Part shown: positions 1-8,482 of the stretch, in pieces | How the letters are laid out: each line of letters opens with the position of its first letter | How positions within the stretch are numbered: position 1 is the first letter of the stretch | Assembly (NCBI GenBank): GCA_016721315.1 | Contig: JADKIL010000003.1 | Span: 62,001 to 126,000 of the forward strand | Origin: Candidatus Villigracilis vicinus | GTDB taxonomy: Bacteria; Chloroflexota; Anaerolineae; Anaerolineales; Villigracilaceae | Reading direction: 5' to 3' | Length of the DNA: 64,000 nt | Made by a program: the position numbers and the translations under genes | Notes under the pieces: model-generated | What the model was told of the DNA's origin: nothing | The model's input: only the letters and a program-made list of their open reading frames with translations | Database searches by the model: none

Positions 1-75
1 CAGCTTTCAGGCAAAGATTCGTTCTATCGTCATCTGCTCGATTTGCAAAACCGTATACTTTCAGATGAAAATTAG
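1..75 (+). CDS. C-terminal end of an unidentified gene (truncated by the window edge)
   Basis: Reading frame 1 is open from the first base to a TAG stop at 73-75 and encodes 24 residues ending FYRHLLDLQNRILSDEN. A good promoter for rho starts only 13 bases after the stop, so this tail belongs to a separate upstream gene. Too little remains to name a family. Confidence 0.45.
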   Translation, partial: QLSGKDSFYRHLLDLQNRILSDEN

Positions 76-88
76 CTGTGAAGCCTGC

Positions 89-117
89 TTGCATGGCTTG
101 CATGGAAGTGCTATAAT
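89..117 (+). promoter_or_regulatory. Sigma-70-type promoter for rho
   Basis: TTGCAT at 89-94, a 17-bp spacer, and a perfect TATAAT at 112-117. The tRNA-Pro promoter at 59619 has the same -35, spacer length and -10. Transcription should begin near 124, giving rho a leader of about 187 nt. Confidence 0.75.
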
Positions 118-246
118 TCGGTCGTTCCCCCTGCCGTTTGAAAACCTATCGCAGTGAAAATAATTTAAAATACCTTTCTGCCTGCAAGTTGAATCGAATA
201 AATTTGATCTTTGTCCCACAACCTCTCAAAAAACATTAGGAAACCC

Positions 247-274
247 ACCAGCCCAAAGCGGGGACTGGTTTTTT
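247..274 (+). terminator. Intrinsic terminator hairpin inside the rho leader
   Basis: ACCAG-CCC (247-254) pairs with GGG-CTGGT (260-269, one bulged A) and is followed by a run of T (269-274). It lies between the promoter at 89-117 and the rho start codon at 311. It is therefore either an attenuator or the terminator of the upstream gene placed after the rho promoter. Confidence 0.6.
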
Positions 275-310
275 CGCATTCCCATTCCAATCATCCCAAA
301 AGAGAAAAAC

Positions 311-1588
311 ATGAAAATACTTGAACTGGAGAACGAACCTCTCTCAAAACTTCGCACCATGGCAAAGGGCTTAAACATTCCCAATGCCAACCGCCTGAAA
401 AAAGAAACCCTCGCCATGATGATCCGCGAGGCGGAGGCGCAGAAGGAAGGCATTGAGTTGCGCGGCGGTATTCTCGAAATTATGAGCGAGGGCATCGGTT
501 TCCTGCGAGCCACCAACTATCGAATTAGCGACCAGGATGTATACGTTTCGCAGGCGCAATTAAGGCGGTATGACCTTCGCGCAGGCGACCTCGTGATTGG
601 GCAGGTGCGCCCGCCGCGTGAAAGTGAAAGACACTTCGGCTTATTAAAAGTAGAATCCATAAACGGCTTGGAACCGGAAGAAGCCTCCAAACGAACTGTT
701 TTTGAGAACCTCACCCCTATTTTTCCAGATAAACGCTTTGATCTTGAAACTGACGCAAAAACATTAGCCCCACGTTTAATAAATCTAATTGCTCCCATCG
801 GTAGAGGACAGCGCGGCTTGATCGTTTCGCCGCCCAAAACGGGGAAGACCACGATCCTCAAGCAAATTGCAAATTCGATCTCAACCAAATACCCTGACGT
901 ACACTTGATCATTGCCCTCATTGGTGAACGCCCTGAAGAAGTGACTGATATGGACCGTTCTGTGGATGCCGAAGTGGTCGCCTCCACCTTCGATGAACCG
1001 GTCACCTCGCACGTCCGTACAGCGGAACTCGCCTTAGACCGCGCTAAGAGATTAGTGGAGATCGGCCGCCACGTGGTAATCTTAATGGACTCGATCACCC
1101 GCCTCGCCCGTGCCTACAACCTGACCGTCAACCCATCCGGGCGCACCCTCTCCGGCGGTATGGATCCCTCCGCGTTATACCCACCCAAGCGTTTCTTTGG
1201 TGCGGCACGTAATGTGGAAGAAGGCGGCTCACTGACCATCATTGCCACCTGTCTTGTGGATACCGGCTCCCGCCTTGACGACGTGGTGTACGAAGAGTTC
1301 AAAGGTACCGGCAATATGGAATTGCACCTCTCGCGCAAACTGCAGGAACGCCGCACCTTCCCCGCCGTCGATCTCGAGCGCTCATCCACCCGCCGCGAAG
1401 ACCTGCTGCTCGGACCCGACCTGCTCCAGCGCGTTTGGCTCTTACGCCGCATGTTCGTACAGATGACTTCCTCCCAGCCTGCCGGTGCAGGCATGGATCC
1501 CTCCGTGGCAACCGAAGCGATTTTGACGCGGTTGGAAAAATCCAAGAACAATATTGAATTTTTGGAAAACCTGACCAAGGACGCATAA
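311..1588 (+). CDS. rho: Transcription termination factor Rho
   Basis: Hexameric RNA-dependent ATPase and helicase that ends transcription of untranslated RNA. The 425 residues match the usual length. An N-terminal Rho helical domain is followed by an RNA-binding cold-shock-like domain (roughly residues 50-120) and a RecA-type ATPase domain. Walker A reads SPPKTGKTT (about residues 172-181), followed by the GERPEEV segment and the ILMDSITRLARAYN Walker B region. No large insertion of the type seen in some high-GC phyla is present. The long leader contains a terminator-like hairpin, which suggests feedback control by attenuation, as known for rho in E. coli. An M23 peptidase gene follows 29 nt later. 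Confidence 0.97.
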   Translation: MKILELENEPLSKLRTMAKGLNIPNANRLKKETLAMMIREAEAQKEGIELRGGILEIMSEGIGFLRATNYRISDQDVYVSQAQLRRYDLRAGDLVIGQVRPPRESERHFGLLKVESINGLEPEEASKRTVFENLTPIFPDKRFDLETDAKTLAPRLINLIAPIGRGQRGLIVSPPKTGKTTILKQIANSISTKYPDVHLIIALIGERPEEVTDMDRSVDAEVVASTFDEPVTSHVRTAELALDRAKRLVEIGRHVVILMDSITRLARAYNLTVNPSGRTLSGGMDPSALYPPKRFFGAARNVEEGGSLTIIATCLVDTGSRLDDVVYEEFKGTGNMELHLSRKLQERRTFPAVDLERSSTRREDLLLGPDLLQRVWLLRRMFVQMTSSQPAGAGMDPSVATEAILTRLEKSKNNIEFLENLTKDA

Positions 1589-1617
1589 GCGCGACTAAAA
1601 TTTATTAACCTTTAATT

Positions 1618-2790
1618 ATGAAACCGTTCCTCGATAGAATCAGATCCATCTTCCCCGCCCGAAAGAAATCCGAGGCTGAACAGCCTGCGGACGTTTCGGC
1701 TGTGAATGAACCGGCGACAAGTCCGCGCAAGGAAAAAAAAGCGGACCGTTTCAGCATCATTAGTTGGGCAGTAACTTTCGTACTGGTTGCCGGTCTACTG
1801 GCAGGAACGTTGTACTATAAGAGCACTCTCCCCCCTGTTGTCGTTACAGTCCCATCGGGAGCTACACAGGAAGCATCTTCAGGGACGGGTGAAATTGCAC
1901 TGGCAGACCCCGGCGCGAGCGTGGATGGAAGCGGTCTCTTCCCAACCATCTTCCGCAAACTTCAGGTCAAGACTAACTTTCCAGAACGTCCGCGTTATGA
2001 CCCTGAGTTATATCGCGTCGTGCGCGGTGACTCGATGTACCGCATCGCCGAAAACTTCAAGATCAAATCCGAAACCATTTTGTATGTCAACGACCAGTTG
2101 GAAGACAACCCGCACAGTTTGCGCCCCGGCATGGAATTGACCATCCCGCCCTTGGACGGCTTGTATTACACCTGGAAGGAAGGCGATACTTTCGAAACAG
2201 TGGCGAAAGTATTTTTTGCCGAACCGAGTGATATTATCAACTTCACCGGGAACGATATCGACCTGACCGACCCTCAGGTAAAGCCCGGAGAGACCATCTT
2301 CATCCCTGACGGCTCGCGTGAACTTGTGAACTGGGCAGCGCAACTCCCCACCAATGCCCGTGGAGTTAACACAGGCACCGGCGGTGCCAACGCCACAAAT
2401 TCATGCGGCGGCGGACCTGTTAGCAGCGGGCTTGGTTGGCCTGCTGATGACCACACCCTCTCTGGCAACGCCTACGGACCCGGTCATCTTGGCATTGACA
2501 TCAGCGCACCTGAGGGTGCGAACGTGTATGCGGCAGGTACAGGGGTGGTAACCATGGCGGCTGGCGGCTGGAATTACGGGTATGGCAACGTGGTACAGAT
2601 CGATCACGGAAATGGCTATGTAACGGTCTATGCCCACTTAAGCTCCATCCTTGTCAGCCAATGCCAGACTGTTGGCCAAGGTTCGGTGATCGGGCTGGCA
2701 GGCAACACAGGTAACTCCTTCGGCGCGCACTTGCATTTTGAAATTCGCGTTGGCGGTTCCAATATCAACCCGTACGATATTGTTCAATAA
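1618..2790 (+). CDS. Membrane-anchored LysM/M23 peptidoglycan endopeptidase
   Basis: A 390-residue protein. It has a charged cytoplasmic N-terminus (about 1-48), one membrane segment (about 49-68), a low-complexity linker, and LysM-type sugar-binding repeats (YRVVRGDSMYRIAENFKI... near 130-175, and a second, weaker YTWKEGDTFETVAKVF near 180-230). The C-terminal M23 (lysostaphin/NlpD-like) domain carries the zinc ligands in HLGID and HLHFE. It should act outside the membrane on peptidoglycan cross-links or as a LytM-type activator of amidases. It lies 29 nt after rho with no terminator between them, so the two may be cotranscribed; a strong terminator follows. The start codon has no clear Shine-Dalgarno sequence. 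Confidence 0.9.
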   Translation: MKPFLDRIRSIFPARKKSEAEQPADVSAVNEPATSPRKEKKADRFSIISWAVTFVLVAGLLAGTLYYKSTLPPVVVTVPSGATQEASSGTGEIALADPGASVDGSGLFPTIFRKLQVKTNFPERPRYDPELYRVVRGDSMYRIAENFKIKSETILYVNDQLEDNPHSLRPGMELTIPPLDGLYYTWKEGDTFETVAKVFFAEPSDIINFTGNDIDLTDPQVKPGETIFIPDGSRELVNWAAQLPTNARGVNTGTGGANATNSCGGGPVSSGLGWPADDHTLSGNAYGPGHLGIDISAPEGANVYAAGTGVVTMAAGGWNYGYGNVVQIDHGNGYVTVYAHLSSILVSQCQTVGQGSVIGLAGNTGNSFGAHLHFEIRVGGSNINPYDIVQ

Positions 2791-2794
2791 CAGC

Positions 2795-2838
2795 AAAGAC
2801 CTGACAGTTCCTTAAACCTGTCAGGTCTTTTAATTTTC
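2795..2838 (+). terminator. Intrinsic terminator after the M23 peptidase gene
   Basis: A perfect 13-bp stem, AAAGACCTGACAG (2795-2807) with CTGTCAGGTCTTT (2818-2830), followed by TTTAATTTT. It ends directly at the birA start codon, so birA must be reached by readthrough or by a promoter inside the upstream gene. Confidence 0.9.
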
Positions 2839-3618
2839 ATGAACGAATCCTCCCTCAAAAAACAACTTGTCAAATTAAATCTCGGCGGCTTGCGCTATTT
2901 CGACTCCATTGGCTCAACGAATGATGAAGCCCTGGCATGGGCGGCAGATGGCGCAAAAGATCTTTCGCTGGTGGTTGCAGATGAACAGACGCAAGGGCGC
3001 GGGCGGTTGGACCGAAAATGGTTCACACCCAAAGGCAGCGCCATCGCCATGAGCCTCATCCTGCGCCCCACCATACCCATGCGCCCGCATCTCTCACGGA
3101 CTGTGGGGCTGGCAGCTCTATCCCTAACGGATGCCTGCCTGAAGCTTGGTCTGTCTCCCCAGATCAAATGGCCCAACGATATTCTGCTGAACGGAAAAAA
3201 AACGGCTGGTATTCTCGTGGAAACCGTATGGTCGGGAGACGCAGCGGATTCTCTGGTGATCGGCATGGGCATCAATGTGGAAAAGGCGGCGGCGCCGCCT
3301 GCCGAAACGCTGCAATTCCCAGCTACAAGCCTTGCAGAACAATTGGAAGCAGCCCCAAAGCGTGAAGAGATTATCGCACTCATATTAAACGCATTCATAC
3401 GCTGGCGTGAGCAGATCGGCACAGAAGAGTTCCTTAAGGCATGGGACCAGAAGTTGGCGTTTCGAGGCGAGCAAATTCAGATCCGGGCAGGCGCCGAGGA
3501 AATCATCCACGGCAGATTGGATGGTTTGGAACCCGATGGAAGCCTGCGCCTGCGCGACGAACACGGCAGCCCTGTCAGCATCCGATTTGGGGATGTGAGC
3601 CTGCGCCCTGCCGCGTGA
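2839..3618 (+). CDS. birA: Biotin--[acetyl-CoA-carboxylase] ligase (BirA catalytic type)
   Basis: Makes biotinoyl-AMP and transfers biotin to the carrier protein of biotin-dependent carboxylases. The 259 residues comprise only the catalytic and C-terminal SH3-like domains; the N-terminal DNA-binding helix-turn-helix of the repressor form is absent, so this is a group I, non-regulatory ligase. The biotin/ATP loop GRGRLDRKW is at about residues 54-62, and KWPNDI with KKTAGIL follows as in all BirA proteins. The start codon lies immediately after the terminator of the previous gene. Confidence 0.95.
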   Translation: MNESSLKKQLVKLNLGGLRYFDSIGSTNDEALAWAADGAKDLSLVVADEQTQGRGRLDRKWFTPKGSAIAMSLILRPTIPMRPHLSRTVGLAALSLTDACLKLGLSPQIKWPNDILLNGKKTAGILVETVWSGDAADSLVIGMGINVEKAAAPPAETLQFPATSLAEQLEAAPKREEIIALILNAFIRWREQIGTEEFLKAWDQKLAFRGEQIQIRAGAEEIIHGRLDGLEPDGSLRLRDEHGSPVSIRFGDVSLRPAA

Positions 3619-3698
3619 TATACTTTTGAAAATCAAGCCGCAGAATATAAAAAACGCTGTGGTAAAAATGATCTACACTACTAAAAAACGAGGTTGCC

Positions 3699-3920
3699 AT
3701 GTTTGATGATCTTCGAAATGATGCTGCAAAACAATATGAAGAAGAGGCTCAAGCTGAATACCAGCCCGCCGCCATTTCTACAACCGGGACGCGCGCCCGC
3801 TCGGGTAAATTCCTCGGCATGACCTCCATTCAACGCTTTGTGCTGGTCTTTTTGATCATGCTTGCCACCTGCATCCTCGGATTCCTTTGTCTGTTCGTCA
3901 CCGGCAGGATCGGTTTCTAG
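3699..3920 (+). CDS. Small single-pass membrane protein, unknown function
   Basis: A 73-residue protein with an acidic N-terminal half (MFDDLRNDAAKQYEEEAQAE), then one strongly hydrophobic segment (about residues 47-69, RFVLVFLIMLATCILGFLCLF) ending in a short positively charged tail. An ACGAGG sequence stands upstream of the ATG. It is not recognised as a named family. It sits alone between birA and a GGDEF gene on the same strand. Confidence 0.6.
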   Translation: MFDDLRNDAAKQYEEEAQAEYQPAAISTTGTRARSGKFLGMTSIQRFVLVFLIMLATCILGFLCLFVTGRIGF

Positions 3921-3976
3921 TTGCGTTACTCTTCGAACTGAGTGGTGTTTAATTTCTTTGGGAATCACCACTCAAA

Positions 3977-4744
3977 ATGCGGCCAGAAAATAAAACTATT
4001 CTTCTATTCGCCAGCAAAAGCCTTTTGCGCACATACAAATTAGTGGGGTTCACAAAAACGATCGTCCTTTTTTCGGTTGTTGCGTTCTTTTCTGTGACGT
4101 TGATCATCATTCCCATAAATATGCTGATGGGCGGCAGTATCCTGACGGGGATGGTCATTAACGTCATTGTTTGTACAACATTCATGCCATACCATCTATA
4201 TCAAGTACTAAGCCTTTTGGTCGAATTGGATACGCTGCGTATGGAAATTTACGACACATCCATTCGCGATGAACTGACCAAAGCCTACAACCGCCGCTAT
4301 TTTTTTGAAGCAACCCGCATCCTTGAAAACACAGATTCCCACATTCCACCCCATACATCCATCCTGCTGATAGACCTCGACGACTTCAAGGTATTAAATG
4401 ATACCTACGGGCACGCCACCGGAGATCGCGCCTTGAAAACGTTAACAGAACAATGCAACCTCATGTTTCGAAATTCAGATGTATTCGCACGCTATGGCGG
4501 AGATGAATTTATATGCCTGCTGCCCCAGACCAATCACGAACAGGCACACGAAATCGCAAAACGCACATCCGAAAGATTTTCAGAAGTAACGATAAAAGCA
4601 AAGGGAACGGAAATTCCCCTACATGCCAGCATCGGAGTTGCCACATCCAGCACAGAGCAAAAATTAAGTGACCTGATCTCCATGGCAGACCAAGCTTTGT
4701 ACAAAGCCAAAAGACAGGGAAAAAATCGCATCCAAGCGCTGTAA
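3977..4744 (+). CDS. Membrane-bound diguanylate cyclase (GGDEF)
   Basis: 255 residues. Two hydrophobic segments lie near 26-50 and 55-77; these are followed by a GGDEF domain from about residue 95. The active-site loop reads YGGDEF, intact for synthesis of cyclic di-GMP from two GTP. The metal-binding LIDLDDFKVLNDTYGH segment is present, and the inhibitory I-site RxxD (RNSD) lies five residues before GGDEF, so product inhibition is expected. There is no recognised sensor domain beyond the membrane segments. No EAL or PilZ protein was seen in the window. Confidence 0.92.
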   Translation: MRPENKTILLFASKSLLRTYKLVGFTKTIVLFSVVAFFSVTLIIIPINMLMGGSILTGMVINVIVCTTFMPYHLYQVLSLLVELDTLRMEIYDTSIRDELTKAYNRRYFFEATRILENTDSHIPPHTSILLIDLDDFKVLNDTYGHATGDRALKTLTEQCNLMFRNSDVFARYGGDEFICLLPQTNHEQAHEIAKRTSERFSEVTIKAKGTEIPLHASIGVATSSTEQKLSDLISMADQALYKAKRQGKNRIQAL

Positions 4745-4751
4745 TAATAAA

Positions 4752-4786
4752 AAAATCCCCGATGAAATCATCGGGGATTTTTTTAT
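4752..4786. terminator. Bidirectional terminator between the GGDEF gene and gyrA
   Basis: AAATCCCCGATGA and TCATCGGGGATTT form a 13-bp stem with an AA loop (4753-4780), with A-runs before and T-runs after. It therefore serves the convergent GGDEF gene (plus) and gyrA (minus), whose stop codon touches it. Confidence 0.93.
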
Positions 4787-7302
4787 TAAACCAACTTGGG
4801 TTGCGGCTCTGCTTCTTTTTCTTCGATCTGCGCTCCAGCCTTTTTCAGATCTTCAGCAGAAATGCGCGCCACAGAAGCAACGCTATCGCCATCCTGCGGT
4901 TTGATGAGATGGACACCCCGCGTCGAACGCCCAGACTGCTTCACATCCTTCACCTTCAAGCGGATAGCTACGCCGTTGGCGGTCATGATAGTCAGGTCGT
5001 CCTCGTTTTGAACAACACGCGCCGCAGCGATCTTGCCGATCTCTTTCAGCGCCTTCTGGTCAATAGTGGAAATGCCGCCTGTGGCACGTCCCTTGGGGGT
5101 GTATTCTTTTAGCGGTGTCTGCTTGCCATATCCATTGGTGGTTACCACAAGCAATGCGCCTTCTTTCTCGACCACATCCATGCTGGTGACGGCATCTTCC
5201 TTGCCGAGGCGAATGCCCTGCACACCAGCGGCTTGACGTCCCATCGAGCGGACCTTGTCCTCGCCGAAGCGCAATGCCTGCCCCATTTCCGTCACGATGA
5301 TGATCTCATCTTTGCCTGAGGTGAGGCGCACCCAGCCGAGGGTATCCCCATCATCTAAGTTCATGGCAATCAAGCCTGAGGGTCGCACCGAAGCGAATTC
5401 TTCCATTGCCACGCGCTTCATGCGCCCGCGTCCAGTCATCAATACACAGAACTGATTGGGCGAAAACTCCCGAACCGCCATGGCAGCCGTGACCTTTTCA
5501 TTTGGTCCCAGCGCAAGAATGTTAACCAGCGGAATGCCTTTGGTCGCGCGGTCTAGATCTGGGATCTGATAGACCTTCTCAGAGTAGACTTTGCCCTTGT
5601 CGGTGAAGAACAGCATCGTATCGAGGCTGCGCGCCGGGATGAGCATCACAACTTCGTCTTCTTCCTTGGTGGTATGCCCCTTCACACCGCGCCCGCCGCG
5701 GCTTTGCGAACGGAACGCCGAAGCGGCAATGCGTTTGATATATCCGCGCTCGGTTAGGCTGATCAGAACCGACTCATCCGGCACGAGGTCTTCTTCGTGA
5801 ATATCTTCGCGGGCTTCAGCGGAGATCTTGGTGCGGCGGTCATCGCCGTATTTCTCCGCCATTTCGTTCATATCGTCTTTAATGAGCGCCAGGATCTTCT
5901 TGGGGTTTGCAAGCAGGTCTTCGAGATACTTGATGGTCTCAGAAACCTGTTTGTGTTCTTCCTCAAGCTTCCAACGTTCGAGGGCGGCAAGGCGGCGCAG
6001 TTGCATATCCAGGATCGCCTGTGCCTGCAGTTCACTCAGCTTGAAGCGAGTCATCAACGCAGATTTGGCTTTATCAACATCTTCCGCTTCACGGATGACC
6101 TTGATAATCGCATCGATATTATTGAGCGCAATGAGATAGCCATCCAGGATGTGAATACGCGCTTTCGCCTTGTCCAGATCAAATTGCGAGCGGCGGGTAA
6201 TGACTTCATGACGGTGATCGATGAAAATTTGCAGCAGGCGTTTGAGCGGCAAAGTACGCGGTTCTCCATCCACCAATGCCAGCATTTGCACGCCAAAAGT
6301 GGACTGCAACGCCGTATATTTATAAAGTTGATTCAAGACCTTCTTGGGCTGCGCACCGCGTTTGAGCTCGATAATGATGCTCATACCACGCTTGTCCGAC
6401 TCATCGCGCAGGTCAGAGATCTGGTCGATCTTGTCTTCACGCACCAACTCGGCGATGCGCTCGATCAACGTGGATTTATTGACCTGATACGGAATTTCCG
6501 TGATATTGATCTGATACCGCCCGGCTTTCGTCTCTTCAATGTGGGCAATACCGCGCATCACAATGCGACCGCGACCCGTGCCATATGCCGAAATGATGCC
6601 TTCCGTACCGACGATCATGCCGCCGGTCGGAAAATCTGGTCCTTGCACGAATTTCATCAAGTCTTCAACATTGATGTCATCGATCGTTTCGTAGTTATCG
6701 ATCAAATGATTGATCGCCCCCGTTAGTTCCCGCAGGTTTTGCGGCGGGATATTCGTCGCCATACCCACAGCAATACCCGAAGCGCCATTCAACAACAAGT
6801 TCGGGAGGCGGGCAGGTAGAACGAGCGGCTCTTGAAGCGAATCATCGAAGTTGGGACCGTATTCCACGGTATTCTTTTCGAGATCTGCCAGCATCTCCTC
6901 TGCCATTTTTTGCAGACGAGCCTCGGTATAACGCATCGCAGCGGGCGCATCGCCATCCACCGAGCCGAAGTTACCCTGACCATCCACCAATAAATAACGC
7001 AACGAAAAATCCTGCGCCATACGAGCCATCGACTCATAGACCGCCGAGTCACCGTGCGGGTGATACTTACCCAACACTTCACCCACGATACGTGCAGACT
7101 TCTTATACGAAGTGTTTGAACGAAGTCCAAGCTCATGCATGGCATACAGAATGCGCCGATGCACCGGTTTCATACCATCACGCGCATCAGGCAAGGCGCG
7201 CGCCACGATCACGCTCATGGCGTAATCCAGGTACGCAGAGCGCATCTGGGCGTCGATATCCACCGACTCGACATTTCCAGCGATCATATTTTCTTCAGCC
7301 AT
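4786..7302 (-). CDS. gyrA: DNA gyrase subunit A
   Basis: Breakage-reunion subunit of gyrase, 838 residues. The catalytic tyrosine is Y125 in AAMRYTEARL. The quinolone-resistance region GDSAVYE keeps the serine (S86) and has Glu at position 90, a pattern usually linked with drug sensitivity. The C-terminal beta-pinwheel has repeated blades, and a GyrA box (QSRGGRGVKG) is present with Ser in the second position in place of the usual Lys/Arg; the box favours gyrase over topoisomerase IV. gyrB is not adjacent. The 5' leader carries a hairpin with a T-run after an extended -10 promoter. Confidence 0.96.
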   Translation of the reverse strand: MAEENMIAGNVESVDIDAQMRSAYLDYAMSVIVARALPDARDGMKPVHRRILYAMHELGLRSNTSYKKSARIVGEVLGKYHPHGDSAVYESMARMAQDFSLRYLLVDGQGNFGSVDGDAPAAMRYTEARLQKMAEEMLADLEKNTVEYGPNFDDSLQEPLVLPARLPNLLLNGASGIAVGMATNIPPQNLRELTGAINHLIDNYETIDDINVEDLMKFVQGPDFPTGGMIVGTEGIISAYGTGRGRIVMRGIAHIEETKAGRYQINITEIPYQVNKSTLIERIAELVREDKIDQISDLRDESDKRGMSIIIELKRGAQPKKVLNQLYKYTALQSTFGVQMLALVDGEPRTLPLKRLLQIFIDHRHEVITRRSQFDLDKAKARIHILDGYLIALNNIDAIIKVIREAEDVDKAKSALMTRFKLSELQAQAILDMQLRRLAALERWKLEEEHKQVSETIKYLEDLLANPKKILALIKDDMNEMAEKYGDDRRTKISAEAREDIHEEDLVPDESVLISLTERGYIKRIAASAFRSQSRGGRGVKGHTTKEEDEVVMLIPARSLDTMLFFTDKGKVYSEKVYQIPDLDRATKGIPLVNILALGPNEKVTAAMAVREFSPNQFCVLMTGRGRMKRVAMEEFASVRPSGLIAMNLDDGDTLGWVRLTSGKDEIIIVTEMGQALRFGEDKVRSMGRQAAGVQGIRLGKEDAVTSMDVVEKEGALLVVTTNGYGKQTPLKEYTPKGRATGGISTIDQKALKEIGKIAAARVVQNEDDLTIMTANGVAIRLKVKDVKQSGRSTRGVHLIKPQDGDSVASVARISAEDLKKAGAQIEEKEAEPQPKLV

Positions 7303-7375
7303 AAAAGTCCTTTTTAATCCTTCTTGAGGGGCAAAAACCCGGCAAATCGCCGCCTTTTTTTCAAAAAACTGGCAT

Positions 7376-7407
7376 AAAAAGACACGAAGATGGGAAAACT
7401 TCGTGTC
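7376..7407 (-). terminator. Terminator-like hairpin in the gyrA leader
   Basis: On the minus strand GACACGAAG (7407-7399) pairs with CTTCGTGTC (7389-7381) and is followed by TTTTT (7380-7376). It sits between the extended -10 at 7442-7450 and the gyrA start at 7302, so it could attenuate gyrA. Confidence 0.55.
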
Positions 7408-7441
7408 GCATTAGATGAAAGAAGCGTATTTTTATAGTGCA

Positions 7442-7450
7442 ATTATACCA
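7442..7450 (-). promoter_or_regulatory. Extended -10 promoter for gyrA
   Basis: The minus strand reads TGGTATAAT, a perfect extended -10 (TGnTATAAT). No good -35 is seen, as is usual for this promoter class. The leader to the gyrA ATG would be about 133 nt. Confidence 0.6.
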
Positions 7451-7552
7451 CCCTAGTCCGTTTTTCGCCCTCTTGGATTAAGTTTTGAGCGTAGCACCAA
7501 GCCAAATGGATGGAAGCGCCTCCTCCCCCGCTTGAGCCGGGTTCTATCCATC

Positions 7553-7579
7553 AAAAAAGACCCGCCGCTGCGAGTCTTT
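7553..7579 (-). terminator. Terminator of tRNA-Leu
   Basis: On the minus strand AAAGACTCGC pairs with GCGGGTCTTT (AGCG loop), followed by six T. It begins directly after the tRNA 3' end. Confidence 0.88.
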
Positions 7580-7582
7580 GTG

Positions 7583-7666
<84 letters not shown>

Positions 7667-7690
7667 ATATTCAATTGATTAGCGGGATGT

Positions 7691-7718
7691 ATTTTATCCC
7701 AAAAAGGTGGAATGTCAA
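7691..7718 (-). promoter_or_regulatory. Promoter for tRNA-Leu
   Basis: The minus strand has TTGACA (7718-7713), a 16-bp spacer and TAAAAT (7696-7691), 25 nt before the tRNA 5' end. Confidence 0.75.
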
Positions 7719-7880
7719 TGCAAGGACAGTGCTTGTGATTGAAGGAACAAAAACATACATGAAATCGTTTTAATGAACAAGCCTTTCAAAAGTGTATTGT
7801 CAAACCATTGCAGTACTGATAGGTGAGTATCTTTTTACAATTTAAATCGTTATATTATGCATCAAGAAAGGAGTTACATC

Positions 7881-7997
7881 ATGTTTGTATTTGCAGCAGT
7901 TGTCACCGTAATCCTGCTCGCTCTGGCTGGTTCCGACATGTACGTATCGCAATACAGCCCGGATGAACTCAGCAACATGGGAGTTCAAGAGCAATGA
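7881..7997 (+). CDS. 38-residue hydrophobic small protein, unknown function
   Basis: ATG at 7881 follows a strong Shine-Dalgarno sequence (AAAGGAG, 7868-7874) at good spacing and opens a 38-codon frame ending in TGA. The peptide begins MFVFAAVVTVILLALAGSDM, one likely membrane helix or signal-like segment, and ends in a polar tail (SPDELSNMGVQEQ). A strong intrinsic terminator follows 22 nt later, so this looks like a complete one-gene unit. It belongs to no family I recognise. Confidence 0.6.
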   Translation: MFVFAAVVTVILLALAGSDMYVSQYSPDELSNMGVQEQ

Positions 7998-8018
7998 TGG
8001 AAGACCATTCCATCCCCT

Positions 8019-8060
8019 AGCCCAACGCATCTGTTCAAACGCGTTGGGCTTTTTCTTTTT
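8019..8060 (+). terminator. Terminator after the 38-residue small gene
   Basis: AGCCCAACGC (8019-8028) and GCGTTGGGCT (8041-8050) form a perfect 10-bp stem, followed by TTTTTCTTTTT. The 118 bp from here to 8178 hold a TATAAT at 8123-8128 and two short palindromes (8092-8107 and 8138-8161) but no gene. Confidence 0.9.
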
Positions 8061-8178
8061 AAGCGTTCAAGGGGGGTGAACCCCATCCTCCCTACCGCTC
8101 GGTAGGGAATGGAAGTTTGCGATATAATACCCTCGTTGGGAATACGGCGATGCCCATTCCCCCGTCACAAGGATATTT

Positions 8179-8466
8179 ATGCAGATCACTCCATTTCATA
8201 CCAGTATCGAAAAGCTTATCGAATTAAAAAAAGGCATTGTCATTATGGAAAGTCCCAATGGTTTCCCATTAAATGAGACGAACCTATATATGATCGCACC
8301 CAACGGTGATGTTCTCTGGAAGGCGGAAAAACCCTCTGAGAATATTTTATTTACCAAAGTAAAGCTCAATGAAGACTCGAGCATCTCCACCTTTACCAAT
8401 AGTGGACAGTTTTGCGAGATCGACATGGAAACCGGCAAGATCATTAGCAGTTCCAACTTTAGCTAA
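8179..8466 (+). CDS. Hypothetical 95-residue protein
   Basis: Contains no membrane segment or cysteine cluster. The pattern of short beta-strand-like stretches (LYMIAPNGDVLWKAEKPSEN, then a second strand pair ending in MDMETGK-like turns: EIDMETGKIISS) looks like one blade of a beta-propeller, but the protein is too short to assign. An AAGGATATTT sequence precedes the ATG. It is followed 16 nt later by an acetyltransferase gene and may share its transcript. Function is unknown. Confidence 0.6.
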   Translation: MQITPFHTSIEKLIELKKGIVIMESPNGFPLNETNLYMIAPNGDVLWKAEKPSENILFTKVKLNEDSSISTFTNSGQFCEIDMETGKIISSSNFS

Positions 8467-8482
8467 GCAGGAACGAGCGCGG

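Noticed and set aside
5797..6726. 309-codon open frame on the plus strand opposite gyrA
   Set aside because: Antisense shadow of gyrA; the reversed gyrA codons keep stops away. No start signals.
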